DNA of 27,379 bases, taken from NCBI GenBank assembly GCA_036394315.1, contig DASWFI010000085.1, positions 1-27,379 of the forward strand, read 5' to 3'. How positions within the stretch are numbered: the first letter of the stretch is position 1; each line of letters opens with the position of its first letter. The notes under the pieces were generated by a model. It ran no database searches and was not told the DNA's origin. It was given only the letters and a program-made list of their open reading frames with translations. Origin of the DNA: DASWFI01 sp036394315. GTDB taxonomy: Bacteria > Patescibacteriota > Doudnabacteria > UBA920 > O2-02-FULL-48-8. Of this stretch, positions 1 to 7,584 are shown in pieces. A program made the position numbers and the translations under genes.

Positions 1-342
1 AAGTGGTATAACAAAGTTCACAAAGTTGTTTTATCGAAAACAATGAAAGACGCGGGTTTGACTGATACAACAATTATTAGCGATAACCTTTCGGACAAAA
101 TAAACGAAATAAAACAACAGGCAGGTGGAGAAATCCTGCTTTTTGGTAGCCCGACAGCCACACATTCACTTATTCAACAGAACTTAATTGATGGCTACTG
201 GCTATTTGTTAATCCAATTATTCTTGGACGAGGCATTCCATTGTTTGTAGACATCAAAGACAAAATAAAACTTAACCTATTGACTACCCGACAATTTACT
301 TGTGGGGTAACTGAACTGAATTACACAGTGGACAGACAATAA
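1..342 (+). CDS. RibD C-terminal / dihydrofolate reductase-like protein (5' partial)
   Basis: The reading frame is open from base 1, so the gene begins before the window; the first in-window ATG at 43 is probably internal. The visible 113 residues match the C-terminal half of RibD-C/DHFR-fold reductases: a GGEILLFGS segment (nucleotide-binding loop region), then an LIDGYWLFVNPIILGRGIPLF block and a closing strand with CGVTELNY. Family members are NADPH-dependent reductases; in Bacteroidota the small stand-alone ones have no settled substrate. No membrane segment. A perfect 8-base inverted repeat follows the stop. Family call is fairly sure, function unknown. Confidence 0.8.
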   Translation, partial: KWYNKVHKVVLSKTMKDAGLTDTTIISDNLSDKINEIKQQAGGEILLFGSPTATHSLIQQNLIDGYWLFVNPIILGRGIPLFVDIKDKIKLNLLTTRQFTCGVTELNYTVDRQ

Positions 343-348
343 CAACGA

Positions 349-371
349 ACCGCTAACAGGATATTAGCGGT
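349..371 (+). terminator. Hairpin after the RibD-like gene, no T-run
   Basis: ACCGCTAA (349-356) pairs perfectly with TTAGCGGT (364-371) around a 7-base loop, starting 7 bases after the stop codon. There is no following T-run, so a factor-independent terminator is only one possibility; mRNA 3'-end protection is another. Confidence 0.3.
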
Positions 372-475
372 CATTGAAACAAACGAAAATATAAACATTG
401 ACAAAAAAATTATAAGAGGATTTATAATTTTGACATTATTTTTTCAACAATATTCGTTTTCGGACAATCAAGTAA

Positions 476-682
476 GCCAAAAGAAAAAGACAACAGCAAG
501 CCATTTATATTGGGCGTAATTTAAAAATTCATAGACAAATTGCCAATTCAGAATTAGCTATCATTCCAGGTGTACACGGTGAACATATTGGGGAAATAAC
601 AACATTACAAAATAAATCTAACGAATCAAGTTTTGTTATACCAATGATTGAAAGTTTCCTTAACAAATCATCAATAGATTAA
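476..682 (+). pseudogene. Alpha/beta-hydrolase C-terminal remnant
   Basis: One frame is open from 476 (after a TAA at 473) to the TAA at 680-682, but has no plausible start and no upstream domain. The stretch from 530 reads HRQIANSELAIIPGVHGEHI and then a tail ending in a hydrophobic helix with SFLNK. This resembles the last strand, catalytic-His loop (H at GVHGEH) and final helix of small alpha/beta hydrolases, where a typical line is IPNAELxIIPGxGH. The rest of a roughly 250-residue enzyme is absent; 343-475 shows no recognisable coding sequence. The match rests on a short motif, so it is tentative. Confidence 0.45.
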
Positions 683-734
683 TGATCCGGACTGATATAT
701 AAAAGCTAACGGTCGGCAAATTCAAATCCACTAT

Positions 735-1265
735 ATGAAAAATGTAACAATCACTCTGTTATTTATAGCACAGACTTTTTCTGTAAAATCGCAGTCCGTC
801 CTGGATTCCGTAAGGCGACTAAATTCAAATGAATTCAGAAATGACATTGCTATACGCGAGTTAATTGACAGTTTTGCATATTACGCGGACAGGACTAAAG
901 CTCAACGGCAGGCGGCTCTTTTTGTTGAAAATGGTACGTTGGAAATTTATCGGTCAGAGCCCGATACAAGTAAGCCTATTGTCGTATTGAAAGGGCGCAA
1001 AGAATTAGAAGAAGCGTTCAAGGGCCTAGAAAAATACAATATGACGTTTCACCTTAACGGGCAGAACTCGATCAAATTCGGGGATGATACAACCGGGATT
1101 GTCCAATGTCTTGCCCATCATATCTTTTTTGAAGATGGAAAAAGAATATTACTAACCGAAGCTATTCGCTATTATGATACTTATACCCGTCAAAATAATC
1201 AATGGCTATTTGTAAAAAGAAAACTAATTATTGATTGGGAAGACAAAAGATTGTCAACACCGTAA
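735..1265 (+). CDS. Secreted NTF2-like (SnoaL-type) protein
   Basis: A 176-residue protein whose first ~19 residues (MKNVTITLLFIAQTFSVKSQ) form a Sec signal peptide, so the product is probably periplasmic or exported. The remainder fits the NTF2-like/SnoaL cone fold: an N-terminal helical part with AIRELIDSFAYYADR, the LFVENGTLEIY strand, a region with KGRKELEEAF, and a final antiparallel sheet ending NNQWLFVKRKLIIDWED. Family members include polyketide cyclases, dehydratases and many of unknown role; the fold does not fix a substrate. It stands alone, 53 bases past the hydrolase remnant and 55 before the next gene. Start chosen at the ATG that opens the signal peptide. Confidence 0.75.
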   Translation: MKNVTITLLFIAQTFSVKSQSVLDSVRRLNSNEFRNDIAIRELIDSFAYYADRTKAQRQAALFVENGTLEIYRSEPDTSKPIVVLKGRKELEEAFKGLEKYNMTFHLNGQNSIKFGDDTTGIVQCLAHHIFFEDGKRILLTEAIRYYDTYTRQNNQWLFVKRKLIIDWEDKRLSTP

Positions 1266-1320
1266 ATCCCTATTTAGATGAGATGTGATGAGTGTTTTCG
1301 GCCTCTAAGCAAAGAAAAGG

Positions 1321-1674
1321 ATGACATTCATTACACATTGTCTTATCTATTATTTGAGCGGGCAAATGCCCTTGATCAGAATTTTTGATGCAGATAATAA
1401 TACAGGCGAAGTAATCAATGATTTATTTGAACAGGTATCACAAGAAAAAGAACGAACTTTTCAGGTAGGCACTCATACCTTTAGAGCCTATATAACGTCA
1501 ACTCAAAGTTTTAAATTGTCAAATGGCGCATATCTTTACCTGGCCAATAGCTATACAGCCGACAGGAATAAAAAGATATATTACAGCAAAATTCAACCAG
1601 ACATTTTAACGTCTAAAGCCACTAATGTTGAGGATGAGGACATTAACGAGGCAAAATTGTGGATCAATAATTAA
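1321..1674 (+). pseudogene. Short protein resembling the C-terminal part of an S41 (tail-specific) peptidase
   Basis: An ORF of 117 residues with a stop shortly upstream of its ATG. Residues ~60-117 resemble the end of S41 peptidases: an F-x-LSNGAYLYLANSYTADRN strand pair, then KIQPDI and a closing DEDINEAKLWI helix, like the usual GIxPDI ... D..L..A... pattern. The catalytic Ser/Lys region, PDZ domain and signal peptide are missing, and residues 1-40 look unlike the family. I read it as a truncated gene, though a short intact protein of unknown role is possible. It ends 85 bases before the hairpin at 1760. Confidence 0.4.
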
Positions 1675-1700
1675 TTTCAGTCACTTTGTCCAAACATAAA

Positions 1701-1750
1701 TTATTTCGAACTTTTTTGAACATCTATGAAAGCAATAAAAGGCATCGCAT
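1701..1750 (-). repeat. Left-end fragment of the TTCGAA-bounded repeat unit
   Basis: TTATTTCGAACTTTT followed by a segment with GGCATCGCAT matches the left ends of the units at 4295 and 7332. Read on the minus strand it ends in the same peptide, KSSK and stop, preceded by NAM. The right half of the unit is missing; a hairpin at 1760 follows directly. Confidence 0.55.
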
Positions 1751-1759
1751 TACATCAGA

Positions 1760-1794
1760 AAGCCTTCAGATTCATTCGAACTGAAGGCTTTTTT
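1760..1794 (+). terminator. Factor-independent terminator, 10-bp perfect stem
   Basis: AAGCCTTCAG (1760-1769) pairs with CTGAAGGCTT (1781-1790), followed by T residues. It can end transcription from the plus-strand genes at 735-1674. The loop holds ATTCGAA, and the same hairpin core recurs at 4757, 5310, 7164, 7505, 12239 and 12839. Confidence 0.75.
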
Positions 1795-1886
1795 ATTTAA
1801 GAAAGTCTAATTTTTATGGATCGGGAAAAAGGGAATCTTACATGCCCTGCTCCTGGACGGGAAGCCGATTGACCAGCTCTTCGTAA

Positions 1887-4265
1887 TCAATCTTTTCTGA
1901 TTATCCTTAGCGGAGAAAGCAAGGCACTTCGGGTGGCGTGATAGGCAATGGTCGCCAATACGATCACCAGGAGGACACTTCCCGTGTAAAGAAAGATACC
2001 TGCACCGGGATGGATACGGTATGCATAATGATCCAGCCAGGATCGCATTAACATCCCGGCAAGAGGAGCGCCTATCAGCAAGGCGAGAAGGATCGGACGT
2101 AAAAGATCAGTGAATAGCAGCCGGAGAATGGAGGGGACTGAGGCACCCAGCAGCTTGCGAATACCAATCTCCTTATGTCGCTGCGACAGCTCGTAAGCCG
2201 TAAAGCCCAGCATCCCGACACAGGAGAGGATGATGGCAAATATTGCGAAAATACCAAAGAGTCTGCCGAAGGCGGCTTCCGAATCATAGAGACGGGCGAA
2301 GTAATCGTCAAGGAAAAAATAGTCGAAAGGACGGTTAGGCATAGCAGCGGCATATGATTTGGTAAGCCCTGCCAGGGAAGCGGCCAAGTTACGGGTAGAC
2401 AGGCGGATCGAAAGATACTCGTCATGATCCTGGGGTTGCAGCCAGAGGACCAACGGGGCGATAGGTTCGCGAAAGGAGCGCGTGTGAAAGTCCCTGACCA
2501 CCCCGATCACCCTTGCCGACAGACCATTGCGTATACAACGCCGGCCAACAATGTCTGACGCTTTGGCATAACCGATGGAATGGGCGGCGGTTTCGTTGAC
2601 CATGACAGCCTGCATAGTATCGGTGGACAGGCTCCGGGAGAAGGGCCTTCCGGCGGCCATCAGGATATCGATGGTCCTGAAATAGTTGAAATCCACTGAG
2701 CATCCGGCCCACCTTATATCGATCATTCGGCCACCTGTCTCTTCCAGCTTCAGGGGGATGATCGCATTGACCTCAGTTCCGGGAATATCAGAGGAAAAAG
2801 CGGCGGAGAGGACGGCAGGCAGCCGTGCAATATTTTGCTTGAAAACAGTAGCTCTTTCATCGGTCCGCGTATCAATGACCAGCACTTGAGACGTTGTAAA
2901 GCCCGGATCGGCATTGCGCATATAATGTAATTGCCTATATATGACCAAGGTCCCCAGGATGAGGATAAAAGCCAGGGTAAATTGTGCGATGACCATCGAT
3001 CTCCGCAGAACAAAGCTGCTCTTGCCTGGTTGAAACGATCCCCGAAGTGCCGTCAGCGCCGGATACCTTGAAAGGAACAAGGCTGGATAAATGCCCGCTG
3101 CAATGCCTGCGAAAATGCTTCCGGCGAACAGAAGGATCAACTGGTGAAGATCGTAGAATGGGCCGATACTAACGGCCTTGCCTGCCAACTGGTTGAACAC
3201 GGGTAGTAGCAATCTGGCTGTGACTGATGCCAGCAGGAAGGCCAACAGACTGAGGAGCAACGTTTCGCCCATCAACTGTCCGAACAACCGGCGCCTGGAT
3301 GCGCCTAATAATTTATAGGTGCCGATGGTCCTGATCCTGTCCACCGCCTGGGCTGTCGCCAGGTTGGCAAAATTAAAAGTGACGATAAGCAGGATAAAAA
3401 CGGCTATAAAAGAAAACAGGCGCAGATTGTCGATATTCCCCGACTCGAAACCACCTGGGCGACCGGAATGCAGATGAACGCTGGTTAGGGGTTCCAGAGA
3501 CAGCGTGTATGTGTTATCGCCGCGTATTATAGCAGGTATCTTTTGCAGGGGCCTGAGATCGCTGCCAGACTTCATCAGGAGGTAGGTGAGGTAATTCAAT
3601 TGAGACCAGTTAATGCTATCCGGGGCGAAATTGGCGGTAAAGAAAAGATCGGCCTTGATCTGAGAATTTTCAGGCAGATCTTTCAAGACGCCGCTGACCT
3701 TGGTAGGCCAGGCATTCGGACCCAGGTAGACTGTCTGTCCAAGTGGGTTGGCTGTGCCAAAATATTTACGTGCGGCAGAGGTTGTGAGCACAACACTTTG
3801 AGGCGTTTTGAAGGCCGTTGCCGGATCGCCGGCCAGCAGTGGAAAATCGAACACCTTCAGAAAATCGGCATCGACGACGACTGTCCGTTTTTCCTGGAAT
3901 TTGACCGTCCCCCGCCGGATAAGCAGGTTACCTTTAAATAACCTGACAACGGATTCGATCTGCGGGAAACTGGCCTGGAGCATATGCCCCATAGGAGCAG
4001 CGGTCAGGGCGCTGGGAGTAATGCGAGAGCCGGAGTCCGCGACCATTCGGGTATCGCAAACCAAGCGATAGATGCGGTCGGCTTTTGCATGAAAACGGTC
4101 ATAACTATATTCGAAATCAATGTAGCAGTAAATAAGAAATGAAGCTGCCAGCCCGACAGACAAACCCAGAACATTGGCGACGGAAAAGAAGATATTTTTA
4201 CGCCAATGGCCAACCATAGTTTTGAGGAAGTGTTGCAATGCCGGTAATTTAAGTAGTAGATGCAA
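1887..4265 (-). CDS. FtsX/MacB-type ABC transporter permease
   Basis: A 792-residue inner-membrane protein of the large Bacteroidota FtsX-permease family. It has two similar halves: an N-terminal membrane helix (~25-47), a periplasmic MacB-like domain, three helices near 285-405 with the cytoplasmic RTIGTYKLLGASRRRLFGQ loop, a second helix near 430-450 and periplasmic domain, and three final helices with RHKEIGIRKLLGASVPSIL. Such proteins act as mechanotransmission permeases with a separate ATPase, which is not in this window. The frame opens with TTG (4265) right after a TAG; the first ATG is at 4217, but the conserved FLKT before it suggests translation starts upstream. Composition is more G+C-rich than the neighbours. 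Confidence 0.9.
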   Translation of the reverse strand: MHLLLKLPALQHFLKTMVGHWRKNIFFSVANVLGLSVGLAASFLIYCYIDFEYSYDRFHAKADRIYRLVCDTRMVADSGSRITPSALTAAPMGHMLQASFPQIESVVRLFKGNLLIRRGTVKFQEKRTVVVDADFLKVFDFPLLAGDPATAFKTPQSVVLTTSAARKYFGTANPLGQTVYLGPNAWPTKVSGVLKDLPENSQIKADLFFTANFAPDSINWSQLNYLTYLLMKSGSDLRPLQKIPAIIRGDNTYTLSLEPLTSVHLHSGRPGGFESGNIDNLRLFSFIAVFILLIVTFNFANLATAQAVDRIRTIGTYKLLGASRRRLFGQLMGETLLLSLLAFLLASVTARLLLPVFNQLAGKAVSIGPFYDLHQLILLFAGSIFAGIAAGIYPALFLSRYPALTALRGSFQPGKSSFVLRRSMVIAQFTLAFILILGTLVIYRQLHYMRNADPGFTTSQVLVIDTRTDERATVFKQNIARLPAVLSAAFSSDIPGTEVNAIIPLKLEETGGRMIDIRWAGCSVDFNYFRTIDILMAAGRPFSRSLSTDTMQAVMVNETAAHSIGYAKASDIVGRRCIRNGLSARVIGVVRDFHTRSFREPIAPLVLWLQPQDHDEYLSIRLSTRNLAASLAGLTKSYAAAMPNRPFDYFFLDDYFARLYDSEAAFGRLFGIFAIFAIILSCVGMLGFTAYELSQRHKEIGIRKLLGASVPSILRLLFTDLLRPILLALLIGAPLAGMLMRSWLDHYAYRIHPGAGIFLYTGSVLLVIVLATIAYHATRSALLSPLRIIRKD

Positions 4266-4294
4266 CTATATAAGATTTCCATAAAATGCGGAGA

Positions 4295-4445
4295 TCATTT
4301 CGAACTTTTCACGGCAGCGGGGGGTACAATAAAAGACACCGCATTCCCATCCATATCATGATCGTTTGGAATGGTCTTCCCAAAAGTGACATACTTGTTC
4401 CAAATCGGCCACCTGAAAGTTCGAAAGTTGTCCCCTCCGCCCCGC
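4295..4445 (-). repeat. TTCGAA-bounded repeat unit, copy 2 (complete)
   Basis: Left end TCATTTCGAACTTTT (4295-4309), right end GTTCGAAAGTTG followed by a C-rich tRNA-3'-end-like segment to 4445. It is clearly related to 7332-7482. Read on the minus strand, one frame gives AGRRGQLSNF and 20 further codons to a TGA at 4356-4358; another gives DMDGNAV and ends KSSK at 4295. It lies about 30 bases upstream of the FtsX permease start. Confidence 0.65.
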
Positions 4446-4462
4446 CAACAAAAGAACAAGGG

Positions 4463-4490
4463 TGCCTCCGGCTTTGCCGGGGGCATTTTT
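4463..4490 (+). terminator. Terminator-like G+C-rich hairpin
   Basis: TGCCTCCGGC (4463-4472), loop TTT, GCCGGGGGCA (4476-4485) and five T residues. One mismatch in the stem. No plus-strand gene precedes it within this window other than the repeat. Confidence 0.5.
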
Positions 4491-4673
4491 CGTTTCCGGG
4501 AGCGTGGCAAGCGCATTTGCATGCATTAGCCGAAAGAAATCATTGTGCAAAATTTAGAGGGCAAGCTTGCCAAAGTGAACGGGAATGAAAAAGGACGCAC
4601 ACAGTGCGGCGCAGTTGTTCTTTTGTTGAAGCCCCCCACTCGGGATCAGCGTAGCGCCGCGTGAGCGGGCGGA

Positions 4674-4739
4674 GGTAATCCCTTCGCCTCCGCATAGCAA
4701 TTATCCGCAAGGATTTGCAATTAAAGGCAATTCTAGGCA
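4674..4739 (+). repeat. tRNA-Ser-3'-end-like segment plus GCAATT-rich module, copy A
   Basis: AATCCCTTCGCCTCCGC at 4677-4693 looks like the 3' part of a class II tRNA (T-stem and acceptor stem, no CCA). It is followed by a module with CAATTATCCGCAAGG, TTGCAATT and GGCAATT, ending near 4739. The same order occurs at 7068-7137, 12158-12225 and 12751-12815. No D- or anticodon-arm lies upstream, so it is not an intact tRNA. Confidence 0.5.
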
Positions 4740-4756
4740 TCGGGTTACAACGTAAA

Positions 4757-4787
4757 GCCTTCAGAACCATTCGAACTGAAGGTTTTT
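4757..4787 (+). terminator. Hairpin with plus-strand T-run
   Basis: GCCTTCAG (4757-4764) pairs with CTGAAGGT (4776-4783, one G-T pair), followed by TTTT. Loop contains ATTCGAA as in the hairpin at 1760. Flanking genes are on the other strand. Confidence 0.55.
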
Positions 4788-4876
4788 CCAATTGTCCACT
4801 TTTTGGAGCAAAATCTTCCCATCAGGTAAGTTTTCGGCGCAAAAATCTTAGCACCGGTGAGATAAAAAGTCGCCGA

Positions 4877-5305
4877 TCATTTAAACAATAATACTTTCCG
4901 ATCTCTATCGGTATAAAGTTCAGTCAGGACCTTTGGGTGTCTTTTTTCAAGCTCATTGATTCTTTGTTTACAAAATTTGTATACCACTGAATCTTCATTA
5001 TAAAGCCATGTATAATTTATTAGCGCGGAATCCCGTTTACCTATTACTTCATAGTAATTCCCCAAATTCCATTTATAGTCATAATTAATTTCAGCAGCCT
5101 TGATGAGGTCAACAAAAGCGCTATCAGGCATCTTCCTTTTAAGATAAGCTCCAGCTCGAGCAGCAAGATATTTCGGTCCTGCTTCATAGGTATTCCCTGC
5201 CGAAAATGCTTCCACCGCCCGTTGAAAGCTATCAATTCTATAATAAATATTTCCCTTAAGAAAGTAAAGGTCCGAAAGTTGCCCCCTCCGCCCCGCAAAA
5301 TACAT
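4877..5305 (-). pseudogene. TPR-repeat protein, C-terminal fragment fused to repeat sequence
   Basis: The minus-strand frame of 142 residues starts inside the repeat segment at 5270-5296, which supplies MYFAGRRGQLS. From about residue 12 it reads as tetratricopeptide repeats: DLYFLKGNIYYRIDSFQRAV, then GPKYLAARAGAYLKRKMPDS, NYDYKWNLGNYYEVIGKRDS and a last helix with KFCKQRINELEKR. TPR arrays mediate protein binding. The true 5' end of the gene, including any signal peptide, is absent, so this is probably a truncated gene whose junction coincides with the repeat. The same GQLS frame is kept in other repeat copies, so expression of the chimera cannot be excluded. Confidence 0.6.
5270..5296 (+). 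repeat. Right-end segment of the repeat family, copy B
   Basis: GTCCGAAAGTTGCCCCC followed by TCCGCCCCGC, nearly identical to 4419-4445 and 7456-7482. No left end or GCAATT module is attached; a hairpin follows at 5310. Confidence 0.6.
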
Positions 5306-5309
5306 TTAG

Positions 5310-5342
5310 AGCCTTCAAATCATTGAATTTGAAGGCTTTTTA
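5310..5342 (+). terminator. Factor-independent terminator-like hairpin, 11-bp perfect stem
   Basis: AGCCTTCAAAT (5310-5320), loop CATTGA, ATTTGAAGGCT (5327-5337), then a T-run. The T-run is on the plus strand although both neighbouring genes are on the minus strand. Confidence 0.65.
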
Positions 5343-5504
5343 AGTTCGAATGTTTTGTTGGCAAAGTTTGTAAATTTCTGTAGTCAATTTATTACCAGCT
5401 ATTAAGAAGGTTCGAAATCCTCGGTTTAATAAATCCTTTCCTTTTCTGAAAGACTTTTTTCCTGATGTCCTTCCTATTCCATAACAGGAGGTGGAGAACC
5501 CTTT

Positions 5505-6074
5505 CTATTCTTCTGTCTCTAGGTCTTCCATTATTTTTTTCAGTTCTACCAGGTGCCTACCGTATCGGGTCCGGACATACAGCTTCAAAAGAAAAAAAGA
5601 AATTATTTGAGCAACCCCTAACACTATGAAAATAACAAATAAGGATGTCGCCATACTGCCAATAATAATCAGGGCAACTAATGGCGCAACGAAATAATTA
5701 AAGGTCTTATATATTTCAATATTTAGCTCTAATTCATATGTGATCTTATAAATGCTTTTTCTCAAACTAAGGTCATAACGGCCGATGGCTTTATAAAAAA
5801 GATAAAATCGGGAAAAATAGTACACCGACTGTACCAGAAGAAGAAATATTGCTATGCTGACAATAAATACAGACAAGGTATTTTTTGGAGACCGAAGAAC
5901 AACAAGGATCAGGAATACAAAACCTATCACTTGTGAAATAAACTCCAGCTTCATGTTTCTCCTCAGCTTCGAAACAACAGAAGGAGTTCCACCTAGTGGA
6001 ACCTTTCTAACTGGCAAAGGGATGTCGTCTGTCTTATCATCTGCCCAGGCGCCCTTCAAGTTGTCAAAATTCAT
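5505..6074 (-). CDS. Membrane protein translationally coupled to the sigma factor (putative anti-sigma partner)
   Basis: 189 residues, opening MNFDNLKGAWADDK. The first ~48 residues are soluble and charged; four hydrophobic segments follow, near 49-65, 68-90, 124-142 and 145-165, and the C-terminus is an acidic helix. Its ATG overlaps the last 11 bases of the sigma factor gene (ATGAATTTTGA), a strong sign of coupled translation. In Bacteroidota the gene after an ECF sigma factor often encodes a membrane regulator of it, so an anti-sigma role is a reasonable inference, but no classical zinc anti-sigma motif is visible. No sequence family is recognised with certainty. Confidence 0.7.
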   Translation of the reverse strand: MNFDNLKGAWADDKTDDIPLPVRKVPLGGTPSVVSKLRRNMKLEFISQVIGFVFLILVVLRSPKNTLSVFIVSIAIFLLLVQSVYYFSRFYLFYKAIGRYDLSLRKSIYKITYELELNIEIYKTFNYFVAPLVALIIIGSMATSLFVIFIVLGVAQIISFFLLKLYVRTRYGRHLVELKKIMEDLETEE

Positions 6075-6570
6075 AACCCAATGTTTTAATAATGTACTTT
6101 AATTTATCCCTGGTGCGGCCCAACCTTACCCGCACATTCAAAGGTGTAATACCTAAAATAACTGCGATCTCTTTTCCTGAATGTCCTTCCATAAAAAGAA
6201 AGATCAATGCTTTTTCCACCTTATTTAACTTTTGTACAGCCTTGTAAAATATCCTTAATTGTTCGTCCTGGTCCCTGACTGTATGTAATTCTTCCGGAAG
6301 CTGTTTATATGGAGCGGTGGTAAAAGTATCCTGCCTTCGCCTTTCCTTTTTGAAGAAGACAATCGCTGTATTGAACGCTACACGGTACATCCATGAACTG
6401 AACTGGCTGTCACCCCTGAAGGAATCGTAGGACAACCAGAGCTGCAACATGATCTCCTGTAATAAGTCATGCTGATCAGCTGGATTATCCTGATAAATGC
6501 GGCATATCTTATACAATATCCCGTTGTGCGCCTCCACTTGCTGTAAGAAACGAGCTTCTTTTGTACTCAA
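6064..6570 (-). CDS. ECF-type RNA polymerase sigma factor
   Basis: 168 residues with both ECF domains. Region 2 covers about residues 18-80, with DLLQEIMLQLWLSYDSFRGD (core binding and -10 recognition) and FSSWMYRVAFNTAIVFFKKE. A variable linker with many charged residues follows. Region 4 covers about 108-160, with KVEKALIFLFMEGHSGKEIA, then the helix-turn-helix VILGITPLNVRVRLGRTRDKL. It directs core polymerase to a small regulon. It sits between a 100-residue gene (17-base gap upstream) and a membrane protein (11-base overlap downstream), forming an operon. ORF length is normal for the family. Confidence 0.92.
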   Translation of the reverse strand: MSTKEARFLQQVEAHNGILYKICRIYQDNPADQHDLLQEIMLQLWLSYDSFRGDSQFSSWMYRVAFNTAIVFFKKERRRQDTFTTAPYKQLPEELHTVRDQDEQLRIFYKAVQKLNKVEKALIFLFMEGHSGKEIAVILGITPLNVRVRLGRTRDKLKYIIKTLGYEF

Positions 6571-6587
6571 CTCTTCAGATTATTGAA

Positions 6588-6890
6588 TTAATGATGAAGG
6601 CTTTGCTCATATTCCTCGATGGCCTTTTTAATGGCAAGACTTGTTTCGTCATCTTTCGCGACCTGGAATCCGCTGTCACTTTCGTTTAGCCACTCCCCTT
6701 CCTTTGTTCTTAGCAGACGATATAGCTGTCCTTCTCCAATTTTGACAATATAACCCCTCCTTTCTTCCCTTTTAGGTCCCTTCTTTCTAAAGAGGTCAAA
6801 AAGATTTACCGATACGAGCTTTCTCATTACTTTTCCAAATCTCACTTCTCCCTTTATTTTACCGGGAAGATCAATTGTAAAATACCCCAT
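6588..6890 (-). CDS. Small basic hypothetical protein upstream of the sigma factor
   Basis: A 100-residue soluble protein, not recognised. It has a strand-rich start (MGYFTIDLPGKIKGEVRFGK), a basic middle with FRKKGPKREERRGYIVKIGE and an acidic C-terminal helix ending EYEQSLHH. There is no signal peptide or membrane segment. The stop lies 17 bases before the sigma factor start, so co-transcription is likely and a role in controlling the sigma factor is possible, though nothing in the sequence shows it. Start at the only plausible ATG, 6890. Confidence 0.6.
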   Translation of the reverse strand: MGYFTIDLPGKIKGEVRFGKVMRKLVSVNLFDLFRKKGPKREERRGYIVKIGEGQLYRLLRTKEGEWLNESDSGFQVAKDDETSLAIKKAIEEYEQSLHH

Positions 6891-7007
6891 AAGTTGTAAT
6901 TAAGTTAGGAAATTCAAGATACACCGGGTAAGTATCTAACTCCGGGAAATTGTTACATACAAAGACGATTTTTCTTAAATAGTGAAGGTAATCTTGAAGG
7001 GTAGTAA

Positions 7008-7137
7008 TTAGAATAGGTCATATTCGTTTAAGAAGTTATTGATTTTCAACAAGTCTTCGACAAAAATGTTCGAAAGTTGTCCCCTTCTGCCCGCAAGTCA
7101 ATTATCCGCAAGGAACTGCAAACAAAAGCAATTCTGG
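7008..7137 (-). repeat. Composite repeat, copy C (unit plus GCAATT module)
   Basis: GTTCGAAAGTTGTCCCC at 7068-7084 and the C-rich end to 7094, then AAGTCAATTATCCGCAAGG and GCAATTCTGG to 7137. Minus-strand translation gives LAGRRGQLSN and then FVEDLLKINNFLNEYDLF, ending at a TAA at 7008-7010, 25 codons from GQ to stop. It lies upstream of the 6890 start codon and may overlap that operon's promoter region. Confidence 0.6.
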
Positions 7138-7163
7138 TCGTCTCATTCCCCGGGATTCCCATG

Positions 7164-7200
7164 AAAAAGCTAGCAGGTCATTGAATCTGATGGCTTTTTT
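7164..7200 (+). terminator. Imperfect hairpin with plus-strand T-run
   Basis: AAAAAGCTAGCAG pairs with CTGATGGCTTTTT with two mismatches; six T residues follow. It is the counterpart in copy C of the hairpins at 5310 and 12839. Confidence 0.5.
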
Positions 7201-7331
7201 GCTTACTCAGAATTTTTCTGCTTATTGTTTCCTCATTTTGGGAAAAGATCAATAATTACTTATCTATCATCCAAGATCACCGGAGCAAGTAGGATAGGAA
7301 GAATATCTTCAATAGAACCAATTTGCCACTT
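7201..7331. other. Gap between two repeat copies
   Basis: No coding sequence is recognisable. The part after the hairpin (to ~7255) weakly resembles the TCTAAT module found after other hairpins. Confidence 0.3.
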
Positions 7332-7482
7332 TCATTTCGAACTTTTTAAAAAATGGGGAATGGCAATAATCGGCATCGCATTCCCATCCACGTCATAACC
7401 GCATGGAATGAATGTCCAAAAATTGACATGTCTTCTTGAAATCGTTCTCCACAAAGTTCGAAAGTTGTCCCCAACGCCCCGC
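7332..7482 (-). repeat. TTCGAA-bounded repeat unit, copy D (complete)
   Basis: TCATTTCGAACTTTTT at the left, GTTCGAAAGTTGTCCCC plus AACGCCCCGC at the right (7456-7482). The interior shares GGCATCGCATTCCCATCCA and other blocks with 4295-4445. In the minus strand the GQLSNF frame runs 26 codons to a TGA at 7393-7395, ending near HSMRL; the other frame has DVDGNAM and ends KSSK. Confidence 0.65.
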
Positions 7483-7504
7483 TGGGACGTTATCAATTTT
7501 TTTC

Positions 7505-7539
7505 AAAAGCCTGTAAAACGTAGTGTTTACGGGCTTTTT
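7505..7539 (+). terminator. Factor-independent terminator-like hairpin
   Basis: AAAAGCCTGTAAA (7505-7517) pairs with TTTACGGGCTTTT (7526-7538) with one wobble. A-run and T-run on both sides allow function in both directions. Confidence 0.6.
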
Positions 7540-7584
7540 GATTTTTGGGGCTTACCGTTTAATCCTGTTAAGGGACGTTTATCC

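Noticed and set aside
349..371. Hairpin considered as an integron attC site
   Set aside because: No paired RYYYAAC and GTTRRRY core sites at the ends, and no integron integrase in the window.
2075..4071. Several frames of 60-130 codons on both strands within the permease gene
   Set aside because: Shadows of a well-supported 792-residue gene.
4295..4588. Three overlapping frames on both strands before the FtsX gene
   Set aside because: They arise from repeat sequence and a terminator hairpin; kept only as evidence in the repeat finding.
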